Positions 37,320 through 46,179 of a stretch of 64,000 nucleotides of DNA are shown piece by piece. Origin of the DNA: DATFLS01 sp964413425. Its GTDB lineage: Bacteria > Fidelibacterota > JAANXI01. The stretch lies in the NCBI GenBank assembly GCA_964413425.1, contig CAYPST010000009.1, positions 8,529 to 72,528 on the forward strand, read 5' to 3'. How positions within the stretch are numbered: position 1 is the stretch's first letter; every line of letters starts with the position of its first letter. The notes under the pieces are model-generated. The model was given only the letters and a program-made list of their open reading frames with translations. It made no database searches and had not been told where the DNA came from. The position numbers and the translations under genes are program-made.

Positions 37320-38366
37320 TCACCAGTCATAGGTGACCCCCAGCTCAATGAGCACTTTATCATAGTAGCGATTCAGCAGTACCGTTTCGTTCCGGAGCGA
37401 GCTGACCTGAAAATGTCCCCGCAGGTGGTCGTCAAACAGGTGTTCCAGACGAAAATGCGCCCTGTTCTGGGCCGGGCTTTCCGGGTCGAGGTACCCGCGT
37501 GTCACATGGTATTCGGGATATCGATATGTCTTCTGCGTCATTTGCACCACCACGTGATAAAAGGTGGTCCTTCCGATATGTCCGGTGAGATATCCCCGCA
37601 GGAAAAACTGGGTATAACTTCCGATGATACTGTTGGACAACGTTCGTTCAATCCCCCCGTGGAGGCCGGTGATGATTTTATCTCTGTGCTGAAGGTGGAA
37701 TCCGCAGGCAGCCCCGGTGTCTTTTTGATGATCGCTTAATCGTACTAACATACTCTCATTCCTCAGATCCCAGGCGCGGTAATCTTTATGTTCGATACGA
37801 AGGAGAGACAGGGTGCCGTCCAGCGAAAGGTGCCGGTCGAAAGAATACCTGCCGCTCACCTGGACTTCTGAGTGAACATAGCGAAAGTCGTCCCGGAATC
37901 GAGCAGTGGTTGCTCTGGATACGAATTCCAGCCAGCCGGTGAACTGAGGATTGAACGGATGTTGAAGTGCAGCCGTACATTCATACCAGCGAAAACTCCT
38001 GTTATTTTGATAATAGGCCTTCCGAAAGTGGGAGACTCCTCCGAGTATTGATATCCCCGGAAGCGCCTGATAGGCGACGCGTAATTCCGGCAGCAGAATA
38101 AGTTTGGATTCCTTGGCTACCGGGAGGTTTATAAAACTTTGTGTTAATAGTGACCCATTCAGATGCAGTGTGCCGTGTTCATACGAATCACCGGCACTCG
38201 CCCGCAACTTGATTCCCGGGGTACCGGTGGGTGATTGAATACTTTCGTCTACGTTCGAGTCGTAATATGGTGCAAACTGAAGTTGTCCCTCCCAGGCTCC
38301 GAGCTCCGTTGAGGTGCTGACAATACAGGAGGCAATAAGACCGGCAGCCAGTATTGCGCGCTTAAT
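37320..38366 (-). CDS. Outer-membrane beta-barrel protein, probable ATT start
   Basis: A 348-residue barrel protein if started at the ATT at 38366-38364. From there the sequence is IKRAILAAGLIASCIVSTST, a normal signal peptide, then the mature start WEGQLQFAPYYDSNVDES, the DSNV-type opening of several outer-membrane barrels. AGGAGG lies at 38381-38376, 9 nt before it. No ATG, GTG or TTG exists in frame between that site and the signal; the nearest ATG is about 190 nt upstream inside the preceding gene and would bury the signal. The ATT shares one base with the TAA of that gene. Strand patterns continue to a terminal GVTYDW. Confidence 0.68.
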   Translation of the reverse strand: MKRAILAAGLIASCIVSTSTELGAWEGQLQFAPYYDSNVDESIQSPTGTPGIKLRASAGDSYEHGTLHLNGSLLTQSFINLPVAKESKLILLPELRVAYQALPGISILGGVSHFRKAYYQNNRSFRWYECTAALQHPFNPQFTGWLEFVSRATTARFRDDFRYVHSEVQVSGRYSFDRHLSLDGTLSLLRIEHKDYRAWDLRNESMLVRLSDHQKDTGAACGFHLQHRDKIITGLHGGIERTLSNSIIGSYTQFFLRGYLTGHIGRTTFYHVVVQMTQKTYRYPEYHVTRGYLDPESPAQNRAHFRLEHLFDDHLRGHFQVSSLRNETVLLNRYYDKVLIELGVTYDW

Positions 38367-38667
38367 GGGACAATTCCTCCTGAATTTTACGAAGAAGGTT
38401 CTGGTACGATATCCGCTTTTGTTCCAGCTGTAGAATATCTCTGGTGATAGCCGCGCCTCCGGAATTCGGCTGGTATTCCGTGTCCGCCCGAAGAGTGGAC
38501 GCATCCGCGGCAGGTTCACCCGAACCGCTCTGCCCTGCTTTGGTGATGGATTCGCCATATCCGGATTCCGTCCAATTGCTGTACCCTGGGTGCGCAAAAT
38601 CATCTCCGGCAAAGTCGGAGAAGCGGTCTTCACCTTCGGCAAGTTGTTGCGACCGGATCCGGATCAC
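38362..38667 (-). CDS. Small hypothetical protein upstream of the barrel gene
   Basis: A 101-residue frame from a GTG at 38667 to a TAA at 38362. No clear ribosome site, and no family recognised. The N-terminal half is acidic and Gly/Ser-rich (low complexity); the last 35 residues are helical (ITRDILQLEQKRISYQNLLR). Support comes from context: it follows the S41 peptidase gene by 24 bp and its stop overlaps the probable start of the barrel gene, as in a three-gene operon. Confidence 0.55.
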   Translation of the reverse strand: MIRIRSQQLAEGEDRFSDFAGDDFAHPGYSNWTESGYGESITKAGQSGSGEPAADASTLRADTEYQPNSGGAAITRDILQLEQKRISYQNLLRKIQEELSH

Positions 38668-38691
38668 CGAAAATGATTGATGGGCGGGAGA

Positions 38692-40188
38692 TTATTTCCC
38701 CCTGGTGTACGCCCTGGAGTCCACCAGATCCAGGGTCTGTTCCAGCTGAGAATCCACGCCGGTGACCTCTTTGCGGATATCTCGCTGGACAGTGAAATCC
38801 GGGATCACCCCGTGCCGTTCGAAATTATCCAGGGGGGGCTTCTTCAAAACGATGGTAGAGATGCCAACCGAAAGACTGGTTCGGGGTAATTGCACCGGAA
38901 TGCGTTCTCCGAACGAGCCGCCGGAGAGCCCCCCGGTCTCCACCCCCACCACATATCCCAGGTTATAATGTTGAATGAACGAAGGAAAATACGCACCGGC
39001 AGAGAAACTGTGCCCGTTCGTCAACACAAACACCTCTCCCCGGAATCGCTTCCGCTTCGGCTGGGGCTGGATACTCTCTTTCACGGAAATTTCAATCACT
39101 TCGCCGTCCGGGCTCCGAAAAATCTGCTGATGTCGCTGACTGAAAAGATGCACCTGCAACCATTCGAAAATGTCATTGATATATCGCTGATAATATTGTT
39201 TCAGATGAGAACTCACTTTCATTCGGACTCTGGAAATCGGGAGCAGGGGTTCATCGGTGAGATAACTTAATAACTCATCAGCATTGGCAGTATTTCCCCC
39301 GAGATTGTCCCGGAGGTCAATAACCAGATACTCTATCTGCTGGCTATTCAATTGGCGAAAGGATCGTTTATAAAATGCTTTTAACCCGGTTCCCTTAAAC
39401 GATTGCACGGACATCACGGCGGCCTTCTTCTGTGGATAGACAGTCAACGAAGAAGCATATCGCGGTTGTCCGGTTCGCCGTTTCCGCATTTCCACCATCT
39501 CATTGCCGGTGATGCCAATGACGTTTTCACTCACAACTTCTTCGCCCGGCTTCCGATAGGTGACTTCCCACATACTTTCATCCGGGTACATCATCCAGAA
39601 GAAAATTTTGAACAGATCAGATTCCAGGGACTTGGTGACAAAAGAAGAGGTTTCCCCTTGCAATAAAGTGGTGAATTTTTGTGTGATACGCTCTATGGGA
39701 GTACCATTGATCGTGAGTAATTCCGCACCAACGCGATGGGACTCAGGCCGGGAGTAATCATGAAGAATATAGGTTTCGTTGCCGATGTAGACCAGATCAA
39801 ACGGGAATAAGACCGTACGTAAATCGGCCAAAAGATCCGGTTCAAACGGAAGCGAGAGGTAGGTATGCCCATCCTTGATCATAGCAATTAACGGAGCGAT
39901 CCTCAGGTAGAACTCGATTCTTGTCATCGGATGAGTCAGGGAAGAGTCTATCTCCAGGTATTTCTTCCGGAGCGTATCCTCGTTCGCCAGCGCATACAGA
40001 TTGGGGTGGACTTCATGCAGCGTATCCCAGAGATATTCCAGGTCAGCCTGAAGCGCCTGGGGTTCGTATTCCTTGCGAATTTCTTCCGTGGGCGTAAGTT
40101 TGGTAGTACCGGTAGACGCGCAACTGAACAGCGAGAGTGCTGCGAACAATCCAATCAATGATATGAGAACTTTGCTGCGGATCCTCAT
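38692..40188 (-). CDS. S41-family peptidase lipoprotein
   Basis: An exported carboxyl-terminal-processing-type peptidase of about 498 residues. From the ATG at 40188 it starts MRIRSKVLISLIGLFAALSL and ends the signal with the lipobox LFSCAS, so it is probably lipid-anchored; an alternative ATG lies at 40203. The S41 domain shows IDLRDNLGGNTANADELL and VFVLTNGHSFSAGAYFPSF, where the Ser after GH is the nucleophile, then ETGGLSGGSFGE. A PDZ-like middle (LLTINGTPIERI) precedes it. The gene leads a small group with the 101-residue protein and the barrel. Confidence 0.88.
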   Translation of the reverse strand: MRIRSKVLISLIGLFAALSLFSCASTGTTKLTPTEEIRKEYEPQALQADLEYLWDTLHEVHPNLYALANEDTLRKKYLEIDSSLTHPMTRIEFYLRIAPLIAMIKDGHTYLSLPFEPDLLADLRTVLFPFDLVYIGNETYILHDYSRPESHRVGAELLTINGTPIERITQKFTTLLQGETSSFVTKSLESDLFKIFFWMMYPDESMWEVTYRKPGEEVVSENVIGITGNEMVEMRKRRTGQPRYASSLTVYPQKKAAVMSVQSFKGTGLKAFYKRSFRQLNSQQIEYLVIDLRDNLGGNTANADELLSYLTDEPLLPISRVRMKVSSHLKQYYQRYINDIFEWLQVHLFSQRHQQIFRSPDGEVIEISVKESIQPQPKRKRFRGEVFVLTNGHSFSAGAYFPSFIQHYNLGYVVGVETGGLSGGSFGERIPVQLPRTSLSVGISTIVLKKPPLDNFERHGVIPDFTVQRDIRKEVTGVDSQLEQTLDLVDSRAYTRGK

Positions 40189-40203
40189 GGTGATATCAAC
40201 CAT

Positions 40204-40643
40204 CTTATTATAAAAGTGTTCCCCGAATGCAGGAGTGAAAACCGGGTATTTCCGATATCAGGAACATATTGCTGTTTCAATTTACTTCAGAAAATCCGGA
40301 ATACACCATCTGAGCACGAATATATCAGCACCAACTTGCTCTTGCGCCTTTCCCGGAATCCCATCCCCTGTTTTTCATTATCCAGTCACATTAACTCACC
40401 TTCACTATAGAGAAATGATAAATATGAAGAATGCTATTTGCAAATATTTCAATACCATCGGATCCTGTTTTCTCCGGAAAAAAGATCATAACGGAACAGA
40501 GGCGGGGCAACCCAGGAAGGCAAGAAAACAAATTTACAAGAATTCAAAACTCCAAAATTCAAAACTCGATGCTATATCGTCCATGCTCCTGCGCCGGGAG
40601 AGCAAGGAAACAAGAACTCAAAGCTCCAAAATGCCCCCGAAAG
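40204..40643. repeat. Gap with family C repeat, copy 2 (inverted relative to copy 1)
   Basis: The core TCAAAACTCGATGCTATATC...GAGAGCAAGGAAAC lies at 40559-40611 and matches the complement of 36381-36433 with about 4 mismatches. It is flanked by CAAAATTCAAAACTC-type low-complexity sequence. The remaining sequence (40204-40490) shows no gene. Confidence 0.7.
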
Positions 40644-41798
40644 TTAATTTTCCGGAACAAAGCGGACGTGCAATCCAATGGTAATCGGCAATCCTTTTCG
40701 GGGCGCAATCCACAGGTTCGTGACCCGATAGGGCAAACTGACCTGGCGTTTGCCCGACAGGTCGTCGGAAGTGGCGCTCACAGCCAATATTACCGTCTTC
40801 CCTGCGTGCAGCGTGACATTCTCCGGCACCTGGATATTTTCCACAGCACCGTCCGCACTGAGCTCAAAGGAGATGTCCGAGTGATTGGTGATTTGCACAT
40901 AGGAGCGATCCGTCCCCTCCAGGGTAATATCCGGCGAGCGGAGGGTGACGGAGTGATCGAATATCGGCCGGAGATATTTTTCTTCTCCGATCAGCGTGTT
41001 CCGCCAGTACACTGCGGTTCGACGATTCTGCAGAGCCTGTTTTATGGCCTCCGGGGAATGATCTCTGGCAAACACCAGGGTCATGGTTCGATGTTCTCCG
41101 GCAGCGAAGTTATAATTCATTCCAATGGGATTATGAATATCGGAGTTTCCGAACATGATTAGATCTTTGTCCAGACACCACTGATGGGCATTCGGATAAT
41201 AGGTGCTGCCGTTGACTACTTCAATCCCATGCAGCCAGCCTCTCTGATACATTTCTTCCTGCGTGTCGTACCAGACGGATTTGCGATCCGGCTGCTTCCA
41301 TCCGGGATGATTCCAGAAAACGATTCCGTCCTGATCAATGGCAGCTTTGACGGCATCCATGTAATCCTCTGTATCCAGCGGATTGACATCTTGCAGAAAA
41401 ATAGCATTCAAATGGCCCGGTGGCTCATCTCTGGTGATTTCGGCACCCCGGATTACCGGGAGATGGACGGCATCACCGTACGGTCTGGATAGTTCGTAAG
41501 GCCGGTTGTGGTTGGTAGGGATGTCTTCTTCATGGGGTTGATACTCAATGTGATCGGTTATGGCGATGGCATCCAGGCCTTCCGTCCACGCCTCCCGGGG
41601 ACGAATGGGCGGCCACACGTTGCCGTCCGAAAAGACCGTATGCATATGGAAATCACATTTCAAGGTGAGATACCCGGGAATATCCGGGATTTGAATTTCG
41701 CTGCGCGTGGCAGTTTGAGCTTCAATGGTCGCAGAATAGGTGGCAAAAATGGCAAGCAGCGCCAGCAGAACCAGCCGTTTAAGCAATCGCCCGTTCAT
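40644..41798 (-). CDS. Exported PHP-domain protein (predicted phosphoesterase)
   Basis: A 384-residue protein. The ATG at 41798 has GGGAGGATTGCTT upstream and begins a signal peptide (LLKRLVLLALLAIFATYSAT) ending near IEAQTA. The PHP domain starts CDFHMHTVFSDG, with the metal-binding HxH, then AITDHIEYQPHE, RGAEIT, WNHPG and NSDIHNP as further metal-binding motifs. A C-terminal beta-sandwich of about 110 residues follows. Secreted PHP proteins of this kind are common in Bacteroidota and related phyla, with unclear substrates; a phosphoesterase acting in the periplasm is the usual guess. Confidence 0.85.
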   Translation of the reverse strand: MNGRLLKRLVLLALLAIFATYSATIEAQTATRSEIQIPDIPGYLTLKCDFHMHTVFSDGNVWPPIRPREAWTEGLDAIAITDHIEYQPHEEDIPTNHNRPYELSRPYGDAVHLPVIRGAEITRDEPPGHLNAIFLQDVNPLDTEDYMDAVKAAIDQDGIVFWNHPGWKQPDRKSVWYDTQEEMYQRGWLHGIEVVNGSTYYPNAHQWCLDKDLIMFGNSDIHNPIGMNYNFAAGEHRTMTLVFARDHSPEAIKQALQNRRTAVYWRNTLIGEEKYLRPIFDHSVTLRSPDITLEGTDRSYVQITNHSDISFELSADGAVENIQVPENVTLHAGKTVILAVSATSDDLSGKRQVSLPYRVTNLWIAPRKGLPITIGLHVRFVPEN

Positions 41799-42531
41799 AA
41801 GCAATCCTCCCTTCAAAACTAGATTATTACATGAGCATTATTGAGTTCGCTCTCTCTCACGTTCAGTTCAGGTAAAAACCTTCCTCAATGTCTGAATCCC
41901 CTTTTCCGGTGTGTTTCTACTCGATTGGAGTTATTGATGACACACCAGAATGCAGCAATACTGATAGAGATTCCTCGGACGTCCGACCCGTCGGATTCCT
42001 TCGGTCGGAATGACAGTGTATATGCTCCGTGCCTGAGAAACCAGATGTCCAATGATCTTTGGTATTATCTTCCCAACGTTCGGCTCCGGCAATTACGCTC
42101 TCCATTGTCATCCCGAATCCCCCCGCTTTCCAGGGGGGTGAGGGATCTCTATCGAGACCGGGCAGGACTGATTACGTGACTTCCCGGATAAACGTAACAG
42201 CCGTTTGGCTCATACTCGCCCAGAACCGGTAGCAGACACACCACACTCCTGGAACGCTGGCTGAGAGTCCTCCCCGATAATACCCTGCCAGCGACATCGA
42301 ATCCGCCAGGCCGTATTTGGCGGGATTCGGCATAAAAAATTGCATAAGATATTCGAAAATCCTGATCTTTGAATGCCAGAATAAAACTACATGATCTGTG
42401 CTCTATATGCAATATGATTGACAGCCTGCCACAGAAACAACATCTTATTTTCAGGATAATACTGGTGAATTCCAGATATAGATTCGTATTTTTAAAGGCA
42501 ATTAAACTAGTTAGAGAATCCGGAGAATTGC
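41799..42531. other. Intergenic region with a TCATTCCGA-type repeat
   Basis: About 730 bp without a gene. From about 41970 to 42170 it holds a paired low-complexity element: GAGATTCCTCGGACGTCCGA and CCTTCGGTCGGAATGACAG on the left, CATTGTCATCCCGAATCCCC and GGGTGAGGGATCTCTATC on the right, roughly inverse-complementary. The 42300-42531 stretch is AT-rich and probably carries the doxX promoter. Confidence 0.5.
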
Positions 42532-43005
42532 ATGAAAAATATATACGATCGGTTTGATCGCACCGACAGGGAGATCACACGATGGATGGCACAATACGGG
42601 ATGTTACTCCTGCGTATCAGCCTGGGAGTAATCTTCTTCTGGTTCGGAGTACTGAAATTTTTTCCCGGGCTCAGTCCTGCGGAAGGGATTGCCAGCCATA
42701 CCATCGAGCTCCTCACCGGGGGACTGGTATCTGCCCGGGCGGCGGTGCTTATCCTGGCAGTATGGGAATGTCTCATCGGGCTTGGTCTCATCATTGGAAA
42801 ATTGATGCGAATCACCCTCTTGCTGCTCTTTCTGCAGATGCTGGGGACGTTGAGCCCGGTCGTACTGATACCCCATGAAGTCTTTGCACACATCCCCTAT
42901 GCACCGACGCTGGAGGGACAATATATTATTAAGAATCTGGTGTTGATCAGCGCCGGATTTGTTCTGGGGTCCACAGTTCGTGACGCAGCAGCGGGTGAAT
43001 CTTAG
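42532..43005 (+). CDS. DoxX-family membrane protein
   Basis: A 157-residue inner-membrane protein with four hydrophobic helices. LLLRISLGVIFFWFGVLKFF is the DoxX opening, followed by GIASHTIELLTGG and a middle helix ILAVWECLIGLGLIIGKLMR. DoxX proteins accompany thiosulfate-quinone oxidoreductases in some archaea, but most bacterial members are uncharacterised. GGAGAATTGC precedes the ATG. It stands alone, with a MITE-like element downstream. Confidence 0.82.
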   Translation: MKNIYDRFDRTDREITRWMAQYGMLLLRISLGVIFFWFGVLKFFPGLSPAEGIASHTIELLTGGLVSARAAVLILAVWECLIGLGLIIGKLMRITLLLLFLQMLGTLSPVVLIPHEVFAHIPYAPTLEGQYIIKNLVLISAGFVLGSTVRDAAAGES

Positions 43006-43033
43006 TTTCGAAAGAACAATCAAAGTTGAATAT

Positions 43034-43261
43034 GAGAGGTGTTTAAGAAACAGGGAGCAGAGATACCTTGTTGCCAGCGGCTTACATTTATTTCGCCTAT
43101 AGTATGCCTCCCAAAATTATTTCGGCATACAGAGGAATAATTTTTATTATTCCTTTGCCCCAAAGGTTCGTGCCGAAGGCATCCCTGTGGGAAAGGACTC
43201 ATTTGGAGGATCTCTTTGCCAAAGGCATCCCTTCGGGGCGAGGCGTTTTCTAAATAGCTTC
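43034..43261. mobile_element. MITE-like inverted-repeat element, copy 4
   Basis: The left end GAGAGGTGTTTAAGAAAC (43034-43051) is degraded; the right end GCGTTTTCTAAATAGCTTC (43243-43261) matches copies 2 and 3. The inner right part (CAAAGGCATCCCTTCGGGGC then GAGGC) matches copy 3. It stops 31 bp before the isocitrate dehydrogenase start, so its edge forms part of that gene's leader. Confidence 0.72.
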
Positions 43262-43292
43262 ATTATATGGGAAAAAGGAAAGGAACGCATCC

Positions 43293-44321
43293 ATGGCAGA
43301 ACAGCGCAAAGTAGTGTTAATTCCCGGTGATGGTATTGGTCCGGAAATTACGGATGCGGTGAAACGGATCATGAAGGCGGCCGGAGCGCAGGTGGAGTGG
43401 GTGGAGCGGCTGGCCGGGCAGAATGCCCTCAATGCCGGAGAGGATGTGCTGCCCTCCTCGACAGTGGAAGCGATTCGAACTCATGGGGTCGCACTGAAGG
43501 GCCCCTGTACCACGCCGGTGGGGACCGGTTTTTCCTCGGTGAATGTGGCGCTCCGCAGGACCCTGGATACGTATGCAGCAGTGCGTCCCGTTCGTTCCAT
43601 GCCCGGGGTCGAAACCCCATTTCAAAATGTTGACCTGGTCATTATCCGGGAAAATACCGAGGGATTATACAGCGGACAGGAGAATGAAATTGCTCCCGGG
43701 GTTGTCACCAGCCTGAAAGTGGCCACGGAAAAAGCCTGCCGCCGGATAGCGAAATGGGCATTTGACTATGCCGGCTCCCGTAAGCGCAAAAAGGTGACGG
43801 TGTTCCATAAAGCCAATATCATGAAAATCACCGACGGGCTGTTTCTGGAGTGTGCCCGGGAGATCAGGGAGGACTTCCCGGATATCGAATACGAGGAAGT
43901 CATTATCGACGCTGGCTGTATGAAAATCGTGCAGAATCCGCGGCAATTTGATGTCCTTGTTCTGGAAAATCTGTACGGGGATATTGTCAGTGATCTCTGT
44001 GCCGGGCTGGTCGGTGGATTGGGAGTAATTCCCGGGGCCAATATCGGCGACCGGTATGCGGTATTCGAGGCCGTCCACGGCACCGCCCCGGATATTGCAG
44101 GCAAGGGGATCGCAAATCCACTGGGATTACTGATGTCCGGTGTGATGATGCTGAACCATCTCGCGGAAACCGAACAGCGGTCGGAATTGAATCCGGTCGC
44201 CGATCGGATCAAGAGGGCCTACAACTCCGCGCTCGCTGCCGGTGAAAAGACCGAAGATATCGGCGGATCGCTGGGTACCGAACAATTCATCCGGGTAATC
44301 ATTAACCATCTGGACAACTAA
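43293..44321 (+). CDS. NAD-type isocitrate/isopropylmalate dehydrogenase family protein
   Basis: A 342-residue beta-decarboxylating dehydrogenase. It shows LIPGDGIGPEITDAV, SVNVALRRTLDTYAAVRPVR (substrate loop), VIIRENTEGLYSGQE, KANIMKITDGLF, the metal-binding DAGCMKIVQNPRQFDV, and the nucleotide-binding VHGTAPDIAGKGIANP. The short length and substrate loop resemble NAD-dependent isocitrate dehydrogenases more than LeuB. The absence of leu genes nearby supports a TCA-cycle role, though 3-isopropylmalate or homoisocitrate remain possible. AAAGGAACGCATCC precedes the ATG. Confidence 0.88.
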   Translation: MAEQRKVVLIPGDGIGPEITDAVKRIMKAAGAQVEWVERLAGQNALNAGEDVLPSSTVEAIRTHGVALKGPCTTPVGTGFSSVNVALRRTLDTYAAVRPVRSMPGVETPFQNVDLVIIRENTEGLYSGQENEIAPGVVTSLKVATEKACRRIAKWAFDYAGSRKRKKVTVFHKANIMKITDGLFLECAREIREDFPDIEYEEVIIDAGCMKIVQNPRQFDVLVLENLYGDIVSDLCAGLVGGLGVIPGANIGDRYAVFEAVHGTAPDIAGKGIANPLGLLMSGVMMLNHLAETEQRSELNPVADRIKRAYNSALAAGEKTEDIGGSLGTEQFIRVIINHLDN

Positions 44322-44324
44322 CGT

Positions 44325-44603
44325 ATGTTCTATTGTCCCAAAAATGTGGCCTATAGAGCTATCGAGATGCAGACGTACAGTGGTTATAAGGCGGATGAAC
44401 GCCCCGTACAATTCACGTATGAGGGATCACAATACCGGGTGAAAGACATTCTGGATCGCTGGTACGAAGGCGGACAAATTTCCGGCCGTCCGATCCTCCA
44501 TTATTTCAAGGTGCGCACCACCGATGACCGGATCTTTCTACTGCGGCATCATCCGCCCATGAATCGCTGGGAAATTCAGGTATCTTCTCAGCACCTCACT
44601 TGA
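44325..44603 (+). CDS. Small conserved-looking protein, possible DUF6504-like
   Basis: A 92-residue protein 3 bp after the dehydrogenase stop. The core TYSGYKADERPVQFTYEG then YRVKDILDRWYEGG, and RPILHYFKVRTTDDRIFLLR, forms a compact beta-rich unit resembling the DUF6504 group, a weak match from memory. The real start may be the internal ATG at 44367, since neither start has a good ribosome site. Function unknown. Confidence 0.6.
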   Translation: MFYCPKNVAYRAIEMQTYSGYKADERPVQFTYEGSQYRVKDILDRWYEGGQISGRPILHYFKVRTTDDRIFLLRHHPPMNRWEIQVSSQHLT

Positions 44604-44733
44604 TACTGTCAAAGATGCTGCGACATAAGCTCACCAGTTTCAGCAGTGAGACATCCGGCACCGGTAGTCCATATGAAAAATCTCCGGACTCGGGTCTGCT
44701 TCAACTCAAGAGTGGCTAAAGGGAAAGTGTATC

Positions 44734-45501
44734 ATGTCGATTGAACAATTCGATTTAACCGGAAAAATTGCGTTGATCACCGGATCCAGCCGGGGGCTGG
44801 GTTTCGCCGTAGCCCGCGGACTGGGCGAAGCCGGTGCCCGTCTTCTACTGAACGGGCGAAACCGGGAGCGCCTATATGACGCGGTGGGGGCTCTGCGCAA
44901 GGAAGGGCTGGAAGTCTCGGGTGTGTCCTTTGATGTTACCGAAGAGGAACAAATTGCCTCCGCTGTCAATGGTATTGAGGAGGAGATAGGTGCCATAGAT
45001 ATCCTGGTGAATAATGCCGGGATGACTGAGAGGAAGTTTCTGGATGATATGGAGTTGACGTCCTGGAAGCAAATCATTGCAACGAATCTGGACGGAGTAT
45101 ATCTCACAAGCAAACACGTGGTGCAGGCCATGATCCGGCGGAAACAGGGGAAAATAATCAATATCTGTTCCCTGATGAGTGAGATTGGCAGGGAAACCAC
45201 CGGAGCATATACCGCATCCAAAGGCGGTGTAAAAATGCTCACAAAGGCCATGACAGTGGACTGGGCCCGGCACAATATCCAGGTGAATGGTATTGGTCCC
45301 GGGTATTTCCTCACCGAATTGACCCAACCGCTGGCCGAGGATCCGGCGTTCGACAGGTGGCTGAAAAAACGCACTCCCGCGCAGCGGTGGGGGAAACCGG
45401 AAGAATTGATAGGCGCGGCGGTGTTTCTGGCCTCTTCTGCCTCCGACTTCATTAACGGACAAATTATCTACGTGGACGGGGGCATCCTGGCCTCCGTTTA
45501 A
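44734..45501 (+). CDS. SDR-family oxidoreductase, gluconate 5-dehydrogenase-like
   Basis: A 255-residue classical short-chain dehydrogenase. The cofactor motif is ITGSSRGLGFAVARGLGEAG; NNAG is at about 90-93, the catalytic Ser is in ICSLMSEIG, and Tyr-Lys in AYTASKGG. GPGYFLTELTQPL and the C-terminal GQIIYVDGGIL resemble IdnO/gluconate 5-dehydrogenase and related sugar-acid reductases. The residue after the glycine loop (NGRN) suggests NADP, as in that group. No gluconate pathway gene is adjacent, so the substrate stays open. Confidence 0.82.
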   Translation: MSIEQFDLTGKIALITGSSRGLGFAVARGLGEAGARLLLNGRNRERLYDAVGALRKEGLEVSGVSFDVTEEEQIASAVNGIEEEIGAIDILVNNAGMTERKFLDDMELTSWKQIIATNLDGVYLTSKHVVQAMIRRKQGKIINICSLMSEIGRETTGAYTASKGGVKMLTKAMTVDWARHNIQVNGIGPGYFLTELTQPLAEDPAFDRWLKKRTPAQRWGKPEELIGAAVFLASSASDFINGQIIYVDGGILASV

Positions 45502-45637
45502 TGGGTATCCGCTTAACGTCCCTGCGGGAGGGACACTTTATACTATCCGTCATCCGCGGATCACAGAATTTTGCAGAAAATGTTCATGCAATGATTCACA
45601 GAATCCGGGTACATATGACAAAAAACTGTAAAAATGT

Positions 45638-45826
45638 GAGTCTGTTTAGAAAACGCCTCGAAGAGATCCCGTGACGACGGGACAGAGAACGCATAGAAGA
45701 ACGCAAAGAAAATATACAATATATCCGCCCAAATAGCGTCATACATTGTGCTTATGTCTTCTCTCCATACTCAACAGAAGCCAGGTGCACCACCTTGTAT
45801 CAGACGCATGTTTTCTAAACACTCTC
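45638..45826. mobile_element. MITE-like inverted-repeat element, copy 5 (189 bp)
   Basis: The left end GAGTCTGTTTAGAAAACGC (45638-45656) is identical to that of copy 2. The right end GTTTTCTAAACACTCTC (45810-45826) resembles copy 1. Inside, CGTCATACATTG is shared with copy 1. A second right-end-like fragment follows at 45893-45952 (AATAAACATCAGTCAGGTTC ... TGTTTTCTGAACACTCGC), so the right end is repeated as in copy 1. The whole gap 45502-46179 has no gene. Confidence 0.8.
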
Positions 45827-46179
45827 AGGCGTATGAAAAAATGAAATGTGCCGATCATATACCGTAATATATTTTATGGGTATGTTATACGCATAATAAA
45901 CATCAGTCAGGTTCAGCATGTTGTGTCGGGCCCTGTTTTCTGAACACTCGCAAAAATGCAGTAAACCAATTCCGGGATTTACCGATAATAGCAGTGGCAT
46001 ATATGGATCTTCTCTCCCGGAACGAGAGGGTCCTGCCAAGCAATCTGGCTTGTTTAATGCACAGCTGGTTTGCCGCCGTAACTTCACATTACAGATCCTG
46101 ATAGCAGCTCGCCGATTGCTTGATAACAGGAAATCACAGGTGAAAGACAATGCGCTTCAACAGCATTGATTAGAAGACA

